DNA of 48,585 bases from Paracamarosporium sp. OC-R06-R3 (GCA_019828545.1 JACVRA010000188.1:1-48585); one strand, 5' to 3'; counted from the first letter of the stretch, positions 10,428 to 22,031 are shown. Notes: generated by a model from the sequence alone, not told the origin. Program-made: numbers and translations.

Positions 10428-11405
10428 ATGCCTTCAATACAATACATGAACAACTCCGCCCCGTTTTGGGACTGGATAGCCAGCCTTGAGCAAGACGGGA
10501 TGAATCATCCCTGGTTCTCGCAATGGAATCAGAACCAAAATAATGAAAACGAAAATAGCGACGAAGGTCGTGGTGAGCCTCACCATCCGCCGTTTGGGCC
10601 TTGGGGCTTCCCACTTCCACGCCGAGGACCGCCGCCTTACCATCACCGTCATAACGAGCATGCCGGGGAACACAATGACAAAGACTATGAAGAGAAGGAG
10701 CAAAACAAAGACAAAAACATGGGAGAAGCACACGGTAATGACGATGGCCCATCCGCCAGTGGTTCCGAAACCGAAGGTCGTCGGCGTCGCCATGGTCATT
10801 GTGGGCCCCGTCGCGGACGACATGGGTATGGACCCCGAGGCTTCGGTGGTCGAGCCCATCCTCACGGCCCTCCCCACGGCGATCCAGGGCATCGCGATCC
10901 ACGTCACGGTCGACGAGGTGGCTTTGGCCCCTGGGGTCGTGGCGGTTTTGGCCCCTGGGGCCGTGGCGGTTTTGGTCCGGCTTTCAATCCCTTCACCTTT
11001 GCCAGCTCCTTCCTAGAGCCTACATTCAACAAAGAGGACGGAAATGCAGACTTCACTCCGGAAGTCGACATCTTTGATACCCCTACCTCGTTTGTGGTAC
11101 ATGTGTCACTACCAGGTGCTAAAAAGGAAGATGTTGGTGTGAGTTGGGACGCCGAGAAATCGGAGCTCTCAATTGCCGGTGTAATCTACCGCCCGGGAGA
11201 CGAAGATTTACTTAAGACGCTGGCGATGGATGAGAGAAAGGTAGGCCCTTTCGAGAGGAAGGTGAGATTAGGTACACGGGCCAACCCTGCCGCGATCGAT
11301 GCGGATGGAATCAGTGCCAAACTAGAGGATGGTGTGCTGAGAGTAGAAGTACCGAAAATGGGAGAGAGTGGGTTTGTCGAGGTTCGCAAGGTGGACATTG
11401 AGTAA
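10428..11405 (+). CDS. Small heat-shock protein (Hsp20/alpha-crystallin) with long disordered N-terminus
   Basis: Single exon, 325 residues. I chose the ATG at 10,428 (context CATAATGCC) over an upstream in-frame ATG at 10,338, because the family-like start [17 protein letters not shown] follows it and the upstream stretch overlaps the TATA-like box. The alpha-crystallin domain is about residues 209-321: [20 protein letters not shown], then [10 protein letters not shown], then [16 protein letters not shown]. Before it are some 200 residues of low complexity: Asn/Glu-rich (33-45), His/Pro-rich (50-80), acidic/Lys-rich (80-115), and an Arg/Gly/His-rich part ending in 8-residue repeats GGFGPWGR from residue 164. 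Such proteins are ATP-independent chaperones that hold unfolding proteins. The upstream heat-shock element suggests stress induction. The N-terminal extension is much longer than usual for the family. Confidence 0.93.
   Translation: MPSIQYMNNSAPFWDWIASLEQDGMNHPWFSQWNQNQNNENENSDEGRGEPHHPPFGPWGFPLPRRGPPPYHHRHNEHAGEHNDKDYEEKEQNKDKNMGEAHGNDDGPSASGSETEGRRRRHGHCGPRRGRHGYGPRGFGGRAHPHGPPHGDPGHRDPRHGRRGGFGPWGRGGFGPWGRGGFGPAFNPFTFASSFLEPTFNKEDGNADFTPEVDIFDTPTSFVVHVSLPGAKKEDVGVSWDAEKSELSIAGVIYRPGDEDLLKTLAMDERKVGPFERKVRLGTRANPAAIDADGISAKLEDGVLRVEVPKMGESGFVEVRKVDIE
10917..10978 (+). repeat. 24 bp coding repeat in the Hsp20 gene
   Basis: Two complete 24 bp units and a partial third encode [16 protein letters not shown] and GGFGPA. 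The units start at 10,917, 10,941 and 10,965 and differ at synonymous positions. Confidence 0.85.
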
Positions 11406-12062
11406 ATGGATCAGGGTATGGCTTTATGGGGATAACTGAGTACATAAATACAGACATGGATTAAGCTCATGCATGGTGAATAGGCAAAAAGAAAAAGAAA
11501 AAAAAAGAAAGGCCAATTCTTCCTAAACTTTGCATAATGTGATATGAGAATGAGGTGCATTGTGACTTACAATGCTGTCTCGGTTTTAACAATTATTACT
11601 TGGCTTTTGGTCATTTAGAGATAACTTTTACAAATGTACTCGGTCTATTGTAATGGGATTAAATTAAGGTCGCATAATGTTCTAATATATATTTTATTCG
11701 CGGTCTTTTGCGAGATGTGTCTGGATCGTTAGTTAGCGGGATCGTATGATGAATGTAATGTGTCATGTAGATGGAATACGAATGCCTCAGAGAGAAAACT
11801 GCATGGTCAGCTTCAGAGCCGTCTCGAACGTTATGCTGAAAGTCACAGGGGACAAGACATAAGTAAGTCATAAGAGGAGAAGCTACAACTAGTCAACTGT
11901 CCGAGCGAACAAAGACCACGCTTTCTAAATTGAAGATCATATTTCGTTATTTGCGTGGCCAAAAGACGGACTATCAAGAAGTACGCACGCAAAGTGTTCG
12001 GGTTATCATGCAAACACCATCCCTTAAAAACCAGCCAAGCCAACAAAAAAGCAACCGTGTAT
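11406..12062. other. Convergent 3' intergenic region
   Basis: This separates the 3' ends of the Hsp20 gene (+) and the PEX22-like gene (-). It is AT-richer than the flanking genes and includes an A-rich purine tract near 11,487-11,510. No gene is supported. Confidence 0.6.
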
Positions 12063-13361
12063 TTACTCCCTCCCGCCAACCCTTCTCTCATAATCATCCG
12101 TGAGCCTCGAAGCATCAACGACTTCAACGCCTTTCCCCAGTCCGACCATGTCTGTGTTCTCCCACCATCTATGCCCATGGCCCGAATGTTCAGACTTGGC
12201 CTTCCCGGCATAACTTTCATCGTCGGTGTCGACGAGGCCACCAAGACCAGTGCCGTCGCTGCCGACGACAACAATGGTCTGACCGACCCAGCGGGTGATG
12301 TCTTGGATGTTTCTCCCGCTTGGGCCACTCAGTGCGTCGACAATGTAGACAAGGTCGGGGGCGAGGTGGCGGAGCATATGCACGTGACCAGAAGGGGTGG
12401 TGAAGGGCATGACCATGGCGGGGTTTTCGACAAGACGGAGAGCTTGAGAGCGAAGCGTGTTCCAAAGGTGATCATCAGAGCTGCGGGCTGAGAGGGCGGG
12501 GGTGTAAGGTTCCTCGGGGTGGGGTTCGACAGTGGAGAGACCTTCGGGGCCGCCTTCGCCTGGTGTTCGCGCTGGGTTAGAAATGGCATCATAGGAGGAG
12601 CCGAGGGATGCGGCGCCGGTGCGCGAGTTTGGTCGGGAACGGAGGGAGGGGGTGTAGACGAGGATGAAGAGCTTGGTGCGGCTAAAGTCGGTGTCGTGCA
12701 GGTAAGACAGGACGGTCTGTAAACATCAGCTTTGCGAAGGGACCCGTTTTGTGCGGTTCCTTACAGCATTCTCTGAGCGGAACGAACCATGTTCTTCATG
12801 CGGATCGTCCAGCAGCGACTCGGCAGATACGACAACGGCAACGGTTTTCCTCCTGGCACCCGTCGAAGGCCCGCCACGGACCGAGGCAGCGAAGCTCTTT
12901 GCATTGGCGTCGACGGCCGTCTTGCTCTGCTCGCTCTGGGCCGCGACGTTGCGTCTCAGGGACGCCTCCTCAGACCACCTGCTGTGGTCGGCGAAGTCGT
13001 CCTTACCCTCCTCGCGTATGCTCGCCAGCGCGGCGCCCGCGGCGGCAAAGCCTGCGGCCGTCTTCTTGCTCACCGTGTCGAACAGCTGCTGCGGGCTCGG
13101 GGTGCGGCGCATGACGCCCTGCACGCGCGAGTAGATGGTGTCGTCGCCGCGCGGCTCGGGCATCTTCCTGTAGTCTTCCTCTCCATAGCTCAGGTCGTCG
13201 TCGTTGGACTCCTCGTCGTCGCGGCGCTCGCTCCAGACCCAGGCGGCAAGGCCCGCGGTCGCGACGGTGACGGTGAAGACCAGGGGCACCCAGTAGCTGA
13301 AGGTGCCGCGGCGGTGCGAGGGGGACTGGCGGCGGTCGTAGCGGTCGTAGGAGAAGGACAT
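12063..13361 (-). CDS. Peroxin-22-like membrane-anchored protein (tentative)
   Basis: Two exons, 13361-12765 and 12716-12063. They are joined across a 48 bp intron (12717-12764, GTAAGG...TTTACAG) in phase 0, giving 416 residues. One hydrophobic helix near the N-terminus (about residues 23-44, YWVPLVFTVTVATAGLAAW) is followed by an acidic segment and a low-complexity linker. The second half looks like a compact alpha/beta domain: KTVAVVVSAE, DFSRTKLFILVYTP, VMPFTTPSGHVHMLRHLAPD, QTIVVVGSDG. That layout, an N-terminal membrane anchor plus a small Rossmann-like cytosolic domain, matches the fungal peroxin 22-like family. Those proteins anchor the ubiquitin-conjugating enzyme Pex4 at the peroxisome for receptor recycling. 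The assignment rests on architecture and remembered family features, so it is tentative; gene and exons are firm. The gene is divergent from eIF2B gamma with 228 bp between starts. Confidence 0.6.
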
Positions 13362-13589
13362 GGCTTCACGCTCGCATCGTCCGGGATGCGCGGCGTGCGG
13401 GGTGGCGTGTACGCGGGCGTCGAGGCGGAGGTGGAGGTGTTGTTGTTCGCAGCGTGGCTGGGAGCTTAGCTTAGCTTAGCTATGATGCAGCCGGCGCCCC
13501 TGCGCAGAGTTAGCCCCCAAGAGTCACGAAACTTTGGCGGGGCCCAGCTTCGTCCTCCCCGCGCACGCCCACAACGCCCTGCCTACACC

Positions 13590-15308
13590 ATGCCGCACGC
13601 CACGCTGCCCTCGCCGGGCTTCCAGGCGCTGATCCTGTGCGGCCCCGGGGCGTCGCTGACCACCTTCACCTCGTCGCCCAAGGACATACCCAAGGCCCTG
13701 CTGCCCATCGCCAACCGGCCCATGGTGTGGTATCCGCTCGAGTGGTGCTACCGCATGGGCGTCACCGACATCACCATCGTGACGCCTCCCGAATCCATAG
13801 AGGCCATAGAGGCCGCATTGTCGCGCGACCCGCATCTCACGTCGCTCCCTGCGCCCAAGCCCGACCTCATTGCGCCCAAAGACCTCACCCACGAGACCGG
13901 AACCGGCCACCTCCTCCGCCTGCCAGAAGTGCAGGATGCAATCAAGACCGACTTCGTGGTCTTGCCCTGCGACATCGTTTGCGAATTGGACGGCACCGCG
14001 CTGGCGGATGCGTGGATGGTGGAAGAAGCCGGATTCGGCGCAGCAACCGGAGGCCTCACAGAGACTGGCAAGATACCCATCGCCATCGGCGGCGAAAAGC
14101 TCGGCAGGAGAGGCGGTCTAGGTGTATGGTATCAGACCAAGGGCGAAGGCAGCAAGAAAGGCGAAGAGACCGACTTTATCGTGACTGCTCCGCTTCCCAC
14201 CCCAATCGTACCCCCGCCAGCCGACTCATTGCGCCGCAACGTTTCGAACCTGGTCTATACAGCACCAACCGACACTTTAAACGACATCACGGAAGAAAAC
14301 AAGACCTTTCCAGTCCGTCATTCGCTCATTCGCAAACATGGCCGCATAAAGGTGCTCACCACCCACCGTGACGCCCACATCTACTTCTTCCCCTACTGGG
14401 TCCTCGAGATGATCAAGAATAACGACAAGTTCGAGAGCGTTGCAGAAGACGTGCTAGGTTGGTGGGCAAAGTCCGGCTGGCAGAACGGGTTGGGAGACAA
14501 GCTTGGCCTGCGGTCCATACTTCAACCAGAAGACGAACAGGGCAGCGATCACGGCTCGCAAGTCATCGAAGAAGAAATCGATGTGGCGAAATTCAGCTCC
14601 ACATACATCGACCCAGGGCAAGCGCACAACACCTCTCCAACCCTAGCATCACGAGTTCGCGACTCCAATATCCCCGAAGGCGTTCAATCTCTTTCGAGAC
14701 CGAGACTTACCGTCCCACCAATACTATCATACGTGCAGCCCTCTATTCCAGACGCGCCACTAATCCGCCGCGTCGACACTGCACACCTCCTCCTTACCAT
14801 TTCTCTACGCCTTGCTAAACTCCCGTCTTTCGAAGAAACCAACGGCAATCCCGCCTCACCTTTTTCCCACCAGTCTAAAATTGCCCACAAGAACCTCATC
14901 CCCCGCAAGTGTCGCGTGGAAGCCGAAAATTGTCTTCTGGCTGAGAATGTCATCGTAGCTGAGAAAACTAACATCAAAGAGTCCTGCATTGGCGCGAATT
15001 GCAAGATCGGCGAGGGCGCGCGATTGCTGCGATGTCTTCTGATGGAAGGTGCCGAAGTCGGCGAGAATGTGCAGTTGACGGATTGTATATTAGGCAGAAG
15101 ATGCAAGATTGAGGGTGGGGATGCGAAGAGTGAGGACAGGACCGTGTTGAAAGACTGCGAGGTGCAGGATGGGCAGGTAGTCGAGTGGGGCACAGAGAGC
15201 AAAGGGGAGAAGTTCATGCGATTTGAGTTGCCGGAGGGAGATGAAGGAGATTTTGGCGAATTTGGTGATGACGAGGCGGATGGTGAAGAGGGCATTGCGA
15301 TGGATTGA
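13590..15308 (+). CDS. gcd1: Translation initiation factor eIF2B subunit gamma
   Basis: Single exon, 572 residues from the ATG at 13,590. An in-frame ATG at 13,482 would add 36 Pro/Arg-rich residues, but the family-like start (MPHATLPSPGFQALILCGPG) begins at 13,590. The N-terminal two-thirds is a nucleotidyltransferase-like domain (SPKDIPKALLPIANRPMVWY; FVVLPCDIVCEL; RGGLGVWYQTK). After a variable insert, the C-terminal part is a left-handed beta-helix of hexapeptide type (NCLLAENVIVAEKTNIKESC; GANCKIGEGARLLRCLLMEG; CILGRRCKIEGG). An acidic tail ends the protein. eIF2B exchanges GDP for GTP on eIF2 in the cytosol and is the target of stress control of translation; gamma is part of the catalytic epsilon-gamma subcomplex. 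Bacterial-type sugar nucleotidyltransferases share the fold, but length and C-terminal layout favour eIF2B gamma. Confidence 0.92.
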   Translation: MPHATLPSPGFQALILCGPGASLTTFTSSPKDIPKALLPIANRPMVWYPLEWCYRMGVTDITIVTPPESIEAIEAALSRDPHLTSLPAPKPDLIAPKDLTHETGTGHLLRLPEVQDAIKTDFVVLPCDIVCELDGTALADAWMVEEAGFGAATGGLTETGKIPIAIGGEKLGRRGGLGVWYQTKGEGSKKGEETDFIVTAPLPTPIVPPPADSLRRNVSNLVYTAPTDTLNDITEENKTFPVRHSLIRKHGRIKVLTTHRDAHIYFFPYWVLEMIKNNDKFESVAEDVLGWWAKSGWQNGLGDKLGLRSILQPEDEQGSDHGSQVIEEEIDVAKFSSTYIDPGQAHNTSPTLASRVRDSNIPEGVQSLSRPRLTVPPILSYVQPSIPDAPLIRRVDTAHLLLTISLRLAKLPSFEETNGNPASPFSHQSKIAHKNLIPRKCRVEAENCLLAENVIVAEKTNIKESCIGANCKIGEGARLLRCLLMEGAEVGENVQLTDCILGRRCKIEGGDAKSEDRTVLKDCEVQDGQVVEWGTESKGEKFMRFELPEGDEGDFGEFGDDEADGEEGIAMD

Positions 15309-17433
15309 CTCTAGTGAGATCGTGGTGGTGTACATGTATACCCGAAGTCGATACTCTAAGAAAATTCATCGCAAGGACCTTTTTTGTTTGATTAGGATTA
15401 GCATAGAGCTTCTCTTGAGGAAGATATATCCCGGAGGAACGATTATCCGAAGAATATGCACTGCACTTGATCATATTCGCATCAGAACACCCTCGATCTT
15501 TGTAATGGTACTTACCATTTTGAGAAGTTAGAACATGAAAATTTCAACCCAGTTCGAAAATCGTCTGTCAGAGGTTATCACGCACCTAGTAACACCATCC
15601 ATTCTTTTAGATGCAACACCAATCGATTTACCCAGAAAAAGCCCCACTCGCTTTCTTCGTTACTTAAAAACAGTTTTCAACCCCAAACTCCAAAGAGCCA
15701 ATGCACAACCTTTGACAGCTTTATGTGTGAAGACCCGCAGCACTTATTAGATGCAGAAGTGGAGAGCGTGCGTACCCAAGGCATAAACCAGCTATCTCCA
15801 TACGTTCCATCGATAGTCAAGAGGAACATTATCGATATGGTATTCTCGAATCTGATCGGATAAAGCTGATATTAGTTCTGACCTTCGAGAGTGCTTAGTT
15901 CAAGAGATGAGCGAGAGCCTAGACCCTTTACATATTCTCCTGATATTCTTTGTGCCAACATAGCGCGCAGAGACAGGCCGAGCCGGACCTAAATAACATG
16001 CGCCGTTGGCAAGCATCATATACCCGTTGGGGTTTGACCATCTATCACCATCGCAAGCTGATCAATCGTCTTGTACTCGAAGTATTTCCACAAGGGAAAT
16101 TGGTGATCAGTGATAGGGATACTGCAACGTCTGGATCAAGCGAACGACCCTGAACTAAAATCTGTTACCTATGAAACTAAATTAGATCGCTGTCGAGACG
16201 AGTCCAGAGTAAAGTCTTTAGTAAGTTTCTATATATCTTACTAGTAATTGATGTTTCAAGACTGATAAACTAATCCTCGCAATATTTGCGTGCACAAACC
16301 TTCTTTATCAGCTTGTCGTTGTGGTTAGCTTGAAAGAGTTTAGCGCGAATTGTCGCCGCGGAATGTCTTGCTCTTCACACTGCATCTCCCACTCTTAGAG
16401 CAGTTCAGTCACGACAAGCCGTACTTATGCGAATTTTTAGTTCCAACTGTTACGTTACATAACTCTGAAGAAACCCATTCATCTGCATGCCGGCAACGAA
16501 CAAGCATTATACCTACTAATGCTCAAACAACAACGTCCTTCAGCCTATCAAGATTGTCTGCAACCTTTGCCAACATACATCATTGCACGGGTTTCAGCTA
16601 CGCTATAGCGGTCGATACAAGGTGCACACACTTCACACTTAGCATACCTGGAGTAGTTCTGGAAAACCATAGAGGGTCCAATGCCGCCTGGAATTGCATA
16701 CCCTCAATCAGATGCATTCGAACCCATGTTTAAGTTTACCCTTTAATTCAAGTTACTAGACGACGCATGACCACTATCGTGATTACTTCCATCGCCGACC
16801 ATTTTGGTCATCATCGCAATAAGAGCGTGAAAGTTCGTGCCGGAAGCGGGCGGCATGTTACCGTATGTCTCAGTCAGCGGAGCGCACGATGATGCCATAC
16901 GCTGGAAACTAGCTTGGTTTGGACCTGTGGTGCAGCAGCCGGGCTATCCTGATGGAATGTTTTAATTGCGGTTCAAGCAAGCTTTTGTCCAAGCTCGTGT
17001 ATTGTCTTGTCCTCACGCCACTACCGCTCTTCGCTCGATTTTGTTCAGTCTACTGACAATAGGTATGAGGAGTAATTCGATTTTATGAGAAGACCTGAGT
17101 TCTCGAATTATTCTTCTATCTGTATCGGTACCTTGGATGAGGGATTTAACTGTTCTAAAGTATCATCACGCGACTGATCTCTTACATCCGTATACGGCGA
17201 ACTTGACATCCGCGTCATCCGTGCCACCAAGACTCAACCAATCGTACCACGTTGGTCAAGTATATGCTCTACTTTGGCGCCGTGGCCGACATCTTTAGTA
17301 TTTTCTGGGGTAATAAGCGGCAGCCGCAATCCGGCGCACCGGCTCACATATAAAGGTGCTTCGTGCGTGTCAATTATAACGTTAGCACGTTTTGAAGGAA
17401 AAAAAACCACAAACCAGACCATCAAGATTTGAA
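15309..17433. other. 2.1 kb intergenic region, no gene seen
   Basis: This lies between eIF2B gamma and the sugar transporter, both on the plus strand. Open frames are short, start without ATG or resemble nothing (for example 16,350-16,733 begins with TTG). The composition is somewhat AT-rich. It probably holds the 3' and 5' untranslated regions plus non-coding sequence; no repeat was obvious. Confidence 0.55.
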
Positions 17434-19557
17434 ATGAGGCTTTCTAATCCTGTAGATGATTGGAGACGTCGCAATTCCGTCGAGCATACCTCTCGATGGG
17501 TAGGTGAACACGAGGGCTATGACACGAAACCGCTGCCACGCCTGACATGGTTGGGGTTTTCCATGGGCATTCTAGTTTCAATGGGTAGGCGTTGTTTATT
17601 TATTTGCACCTGAGTGTTCTTTATCTTGGGAATAGGCGCTGATGTCTGTATGCAGGTGGTTTCGTCTTCGGTTATGACACCGGACAAATATCCGGCTTTC
17701 TTGCCATGCCTGATTTCCTAAGACGATTTGGCCAACGACACACAAACGGACAGACCCCTGAGTACTACTTTTCTAATGTGAGATCTGGCCTTATCGTAGG
17801 CCTTTTGTCCATCGGCACGCTTTTTGGTGCACTTGCCGGTGCACCAATTGCAGACTGGGTCGGGAGGAAGCCGAGCATCATTATATGGTGTATCATTTTC
17901 TCCGTGGGTATCATCGTACAGATTTCTGCGACAGATAAGTGGTACCAGGTACGTTCGCGTCATTACTTTTGTCACATGTAATTAAGGTTGTCATCATTGT
18001 GGACTTCGAGGAATTTGTTGCTTACACAGAGCCAACAGATAATGCTCGGTCGCTTGGTAGCTGGCTTTGGTGTTGGCGCTTTGAGTCTTCTTGTACCCAT
18101 GTATCAAGCTGAAACAGCGCCTCGCCACGTTCGAGGGGCTCTCATTAGTACCTACCAACTGATGATCACCTTTGGCATTTTCCTTGCCGCTGTATTCAAC
18201 TTCGCCGCCGAAAAACACCAAACGAACAACGCGGCCTCGTGGCAGATTACCTTGGGACTGTCGTTCGTTTTCCCGGCCATATTGGGTATTGGAATTCTTT
18301 TCTTCTCCGAAACACCGCGGTTTCTGTTTCGACATGGAAAGACAGACGAGGCGAAGCAGACGATGTGCAAAGTCTATGGCGTAGGCGAAAACCACTATGC
18401 TATTCGTATGGAGCTAGAGGAGATCAGGATGAAGCTGGCGGAGGAGAGCAACAAAGGAAATGCGGTACAAGAATGGTTGAGGATGTGGACGGCGCCCAAG
18501 ATGGCATATCGATTGGCTATTGGGATGGGACTACAAATGTTTCAGCAACTCACTGGGTAAGTGTCAGCATTCCCTCCTCTCTAAGCCCTATCTAGGAAGG
18601 GTGAACTCTAATACACCACAGCGCCAATTACTTCTTTTACTATGGTACCGTGATCTTTAGCGGAACTGGTATAAACAATTCATTCGTGACGCAGATGATC
18701 CTGGTAGGTTCTCGTTTTTGCGCGCCCTCGGTTCTGTGCTTTTGACGCTTACGTCTTCCAGAATGGAATCAATTTCGGTGTAACCTTCTACGGACTTTAC
18801 ATTGTAGAGCATTACGGCCGTCGCAAGTCTCTCATGGCAGGCTCTGCTTGGATGTTCATCTGTTTCATGATCTTTGCATCAGTAGGCCACTTCGCGCTAG
18901 ATCGAAATACGCCACAAAATACGCCACACGCTTCGGTCGCCATGATTGTCTTCGCCTGCTTTTTTATATTTGGGTTTGCAACTACCTGGGGGCCAATGAT
19001 ATGGTGAGAGAACATGTTTGAAGGCACGCTTGTGTACTAAGTTGTCTGTACTGATAATGAATAGGACAATCTGCGGCGAACTCTATCCGAGCCGCTACCG
19101 CGCAAAAGCAATGGCGCTCAGTACTGCTAGCAACTGGCTTTGGAACTTCCTACTTGCCTTTTTTACGCCCTTTATCACAGGCGCAATAGATTTCCGCTAT
19201 GGTTACGTCTTCGCTGGATGCAATGTGCTCGCTGGTCTTGGTATGCTTGTTCCCCAACCCTTTTTCCTCATCTTCGATGCCATATTGGTACTTACTGTTT
19301 GTTCTTACCTCGTAGGAATTTACTTTTTCGTCATCGAGGGACAAGGCCGCACGCTGGAAGAAATTGACACGATGTATCTTTTAGGCGTGAAGCCATGGGA
19401 GAGTTCGAAGTGGGTTGTGCCGGAGCTAGATGAGCTGGACCCTAAAGTAAGGAAGGCCCTAGAAGAGACGAACCCAGAGATTTCAGTTGCCACCCAAAGA
19501 GAGAGTGAGGGTCTCGACGGAGGCGAGAAAATGGAGAAGGAAGAGACAGAGGGGTAA
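17434..19557 (+). CDS. MFS sugar (hexose-type) transporter
   Basis: Seven exons: 17434-17584, 17656-17948, 18039-18556, 18622-18703, 18762-19003, 19065-19240 and 19316-19557. They give 567 residues in continuous frame. All introns are GT-AG; the last (19241-19315, 75 bp) is a multiple of three without a stop, so it could be missed. Family marks of the sugar-porter branch of the major facilitator superfamily are GYDTGQISG after TM1, DWVGRK between TM2 and TM3, GRLVAGFGVGALS, SETPRFLFRHGK after TM6, QQLTG in TM7, EHYGRRKS and GELYPSRYRAK. The usual PETKG motif after TM12 is VIEGQGRTLEEID here. It should sit in the plasma membrane and import a sugar or related polyol or acid with protons; the substrate cannot be told. 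The cytosolic C-terminus is acidic. An alternative acceptor nine bases upstream of exon 3 would add three residues. Confidence 0.93.
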
Positions 19558-20938
19558 TGGCATGTTGGTGAAGCTATGGTGACCAGAATGACCAATCGAC
19601 TGAAAGACCAAGTAAAAGGCTGAAGGAAGGAACGTTTAATGGCGGGTTGGATTAAATGTGTAATTCAGAGCCACCTACTCGAACTCCACTCTTTACAATG
19701 CGGCTTGCTCCATGTCAGAGTTCACAAGTGGTACAATATAGCTGCGAGCTTGAGAATATAGAGCCTTGTAGGCACTAAGAGGTATACAATATAGTATCTA
19801 CCGTCCCGATGTGGTATTATAGCTAGCAAAACATGCAACACGCTGTTCCTGAACCTGTGTGTATAAATGAGATCGCGCTTAATAATGTGCAAATGAAAGG
19901 ACTAGGATAATCACGTCATCCGAAAGACTGTCAACTCCGAAGTTCCTGGTGTGACATATGCAGTCAGGACCAAACTTACATACAGAGGCATGTAGTTCAT
20001 TCCAATCAATCTGAAAATCGAATGTGAACCGGTCGGGGACTTAATAGCCGAGGATGTTAAGATCAAAGAGTTAAATTTGTACGTGAGCATCATCTGTCTG
20101 GAATATCGTTCAAGAAGTATACGGAAGCGTCAAGTTTCGATCTGGATTGTCACTAGTGGGATGCAGAAGCACGTAGGGCTGCATGCTAAATGTAAGTGTC
20201 ATCAATACACGAGAGGGATTTGCCGAAGAGGAGTTGTATGGTGGTGCGAAACCAAAGAGGAACGAGGTAAGTGGGGTATATATCGTTTTCGAGGGCAAAT
20301 CCTTCCGGAGACCAAGCTCTGTATGCTGTAACATGGTGGATGGGAAGGATGCGGTTCTCATTTCCCCTTCATTTGGTGGCTCGTAACATAACCTACCTCT
20401 TTTCGTTTTTTTCCTTCGCATACAGAAATAGAAAGGAAATCTAGAAGGAAGGAGAGAAGGGAATGACTGGGCAGCATGTTCCCAAAGAAACGCGACGAAC
20501 ATCTAACAGTGTGTTGTCGTAGTGTGCTGGCAAAGAAAGTGTTGTATGCCGCGTTCCTATTAATCTTAAGACGTCGGCTTATGAGAAGTTGAAAGGTGAA
20601 TCGGTCGTAAGTGTTACTAGGGCCCAATGTAGTGAAGTATTCTAAGTTGAAAACAAGTAGAGAGGGTCGTCAATATACTGCGTTCTTGGCTTCTATTCAA
20701 GTCCTTTTTTCTTCTCCCCTTCTCTACACTGTCGGCGTTCTCCGTTCTCAAGACGTGCTAGACCGGCAAACGACAAGTATACTTGGCAATGTCCTGGCAA
20801 AAGATCCCGATCAACTTCTCTCCTCTTTCAGGTCGTATGTGGTTTATTGCGCAGGATGTAGAATGGAATGGAAACGGATGTGGGTATCATTTGAAGGCTA
20901 ATGCGCTATATGGGAAACGTATTAAACAAGGGCGCACG
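19558..20938. other. Convergent intergenic region, no gene seen
   Basis: This 1.4 kb stretch lies between the 3' ends of the sugar transporter (+) and SWC5 (-). Open frames such as the minus-strand one at 20,110-20,502 have no recognisable features and overlap others in several frames. Nothing further is supported. Confidence 0.55.
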
Positions 20939-22031
20939 TCAAGACGCCATAGCGGCAGTCTTCATTTTCTTCCGTTCTTCCTCTCTCCGTGCCTCCACAC
21001 CAGCCAAGAACTCCATGCGGCCCAAGTACGCTTCCTTCGTCTTACCATGCGTATCCAACTCCTCAGCAATGCCCGCTTTGTCAACAAATCCAGTCCAGTC
21101 CAGCCGCGACTTGTCCACCACGTTGAGCCTCTGCGCTTTCTCCAGTCGCGCAGCCTTGGGTATTTCTGTGGGCGGGGCATGCGCTTGTTGCGTGGTCGCA
21201 GCGATGGCCGGGTTTCGGGGCCATGATAGCTGGTGTTCGAGAGCCAAGGTGCGGACGTAACCGGTGGGATTGGAATCGAAGCGGGATGGTCGACGGAGTG
21301 GGCGCCGAAACTTGGGTCCTTGTTCTGTTGCCTCAATCTTTGGTCCGCCGGGAGTTTGCTCCCTCACAACAGGATCTACGGCCTTCCAGCCATCCGAAAG
21401 AAACCGTTCCAGGGCGGAACGTGGAACCTGCTTTTCTTCTTCTGTGCGCTGTCCAGCAAAGGCGTAGACTTTTTTCACCGTCACTTGTTCCTCTTCTTGG
21501 ACAGTCTGAGGCGCGAATGCTTTGACTGCACCATCTCGGCTCTCCAGCGTGTCCGCTTCTTGGGCTGCGGATGTAGGTACGGGCTTCAGCGGCGCAGCGA
21601 GCATCTGCGCCCATAGCACGTCGACATCGACGGTCGCTCCGTCTGTCCTCGCAAGGGGTTTCCGTTCCTTCTGCCTACCGAGGGCCAGGTTAGCGGCAGC
21701 CGCGTGTCCCAAGAAGATGCACGTACTCGACCCTCCTCTGGGCCCGCGTCTTTATCAAGCCCGCATCTCCCCCGTCGTCGGACAGCAGCAAATCCTCGTC
21801 GCCCTTGCGTTTCTTTGCGCCTCGCCTGCGCGCGGCCTCGATGGTTGCCTCGTCGCCCGAATCCAGCTCGTCGGCGGCGGCGGCTTTGCGCTTTGCTCGT
21901 CCCCTGGCAGGCTTCGCGGGCGCATCTTCGGCGTCGGAGCTCGAGGGGTCGTCGGCGGCCACGGCGGAGGGGTTGAAGTCTTCGTCCGAGGACTCATGGT
22001 AGTTGGCGTCGTCGGAGAGGTCGGCTGCCAT
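20939..22031 (-). CDS. swc5: SWR1 chromatin-remodelling complex subunit Swc5 (BCNT family)
   Basis: Two exons, 22031-21727 and 21674-20939. The intron is 52 bp (21675-21726, GTACGT...GGTAG with GCTAAC branch motif) in phase 2; the protein is 346 residues. The N-terminus is strongly acidic and Ser-rich (SDDANYHESSDEDFNPSA), followed by an Ala/Lys-rich segment and a KTRAQRRVE motif. The C-terminal ~80 residues form the BCNT-C domain: VVDKSRLDWTGFVDKAGI, then EELDTHGKTKEAYLGRMEFL, then a charged end. Swc5 belongs to the SWR1 complex, which replaces H2A-H2B with H2A.Z-H2B in nucleosomes; the acidic N-terminus is known to bind histones. It is divergent from the membrane-protein gene at 22,173, only 141 bp away, so the promoter is probably shared. 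Confidence 0.92.

Noticed and set aside
10423..10907. Antisense open frames opposite the Hsp20 gene
   Set aside because: They mirror the repetitive, GC-biased coding sequence of the Hsp20 N-terminus; the plus-strand frame carries the alpha-crystallin domain.
16350..16733. 127-codon open frame in the 2.1 kb spacer
   Set aside because: Starts with TTG, no ATG start, no recognisable motif.
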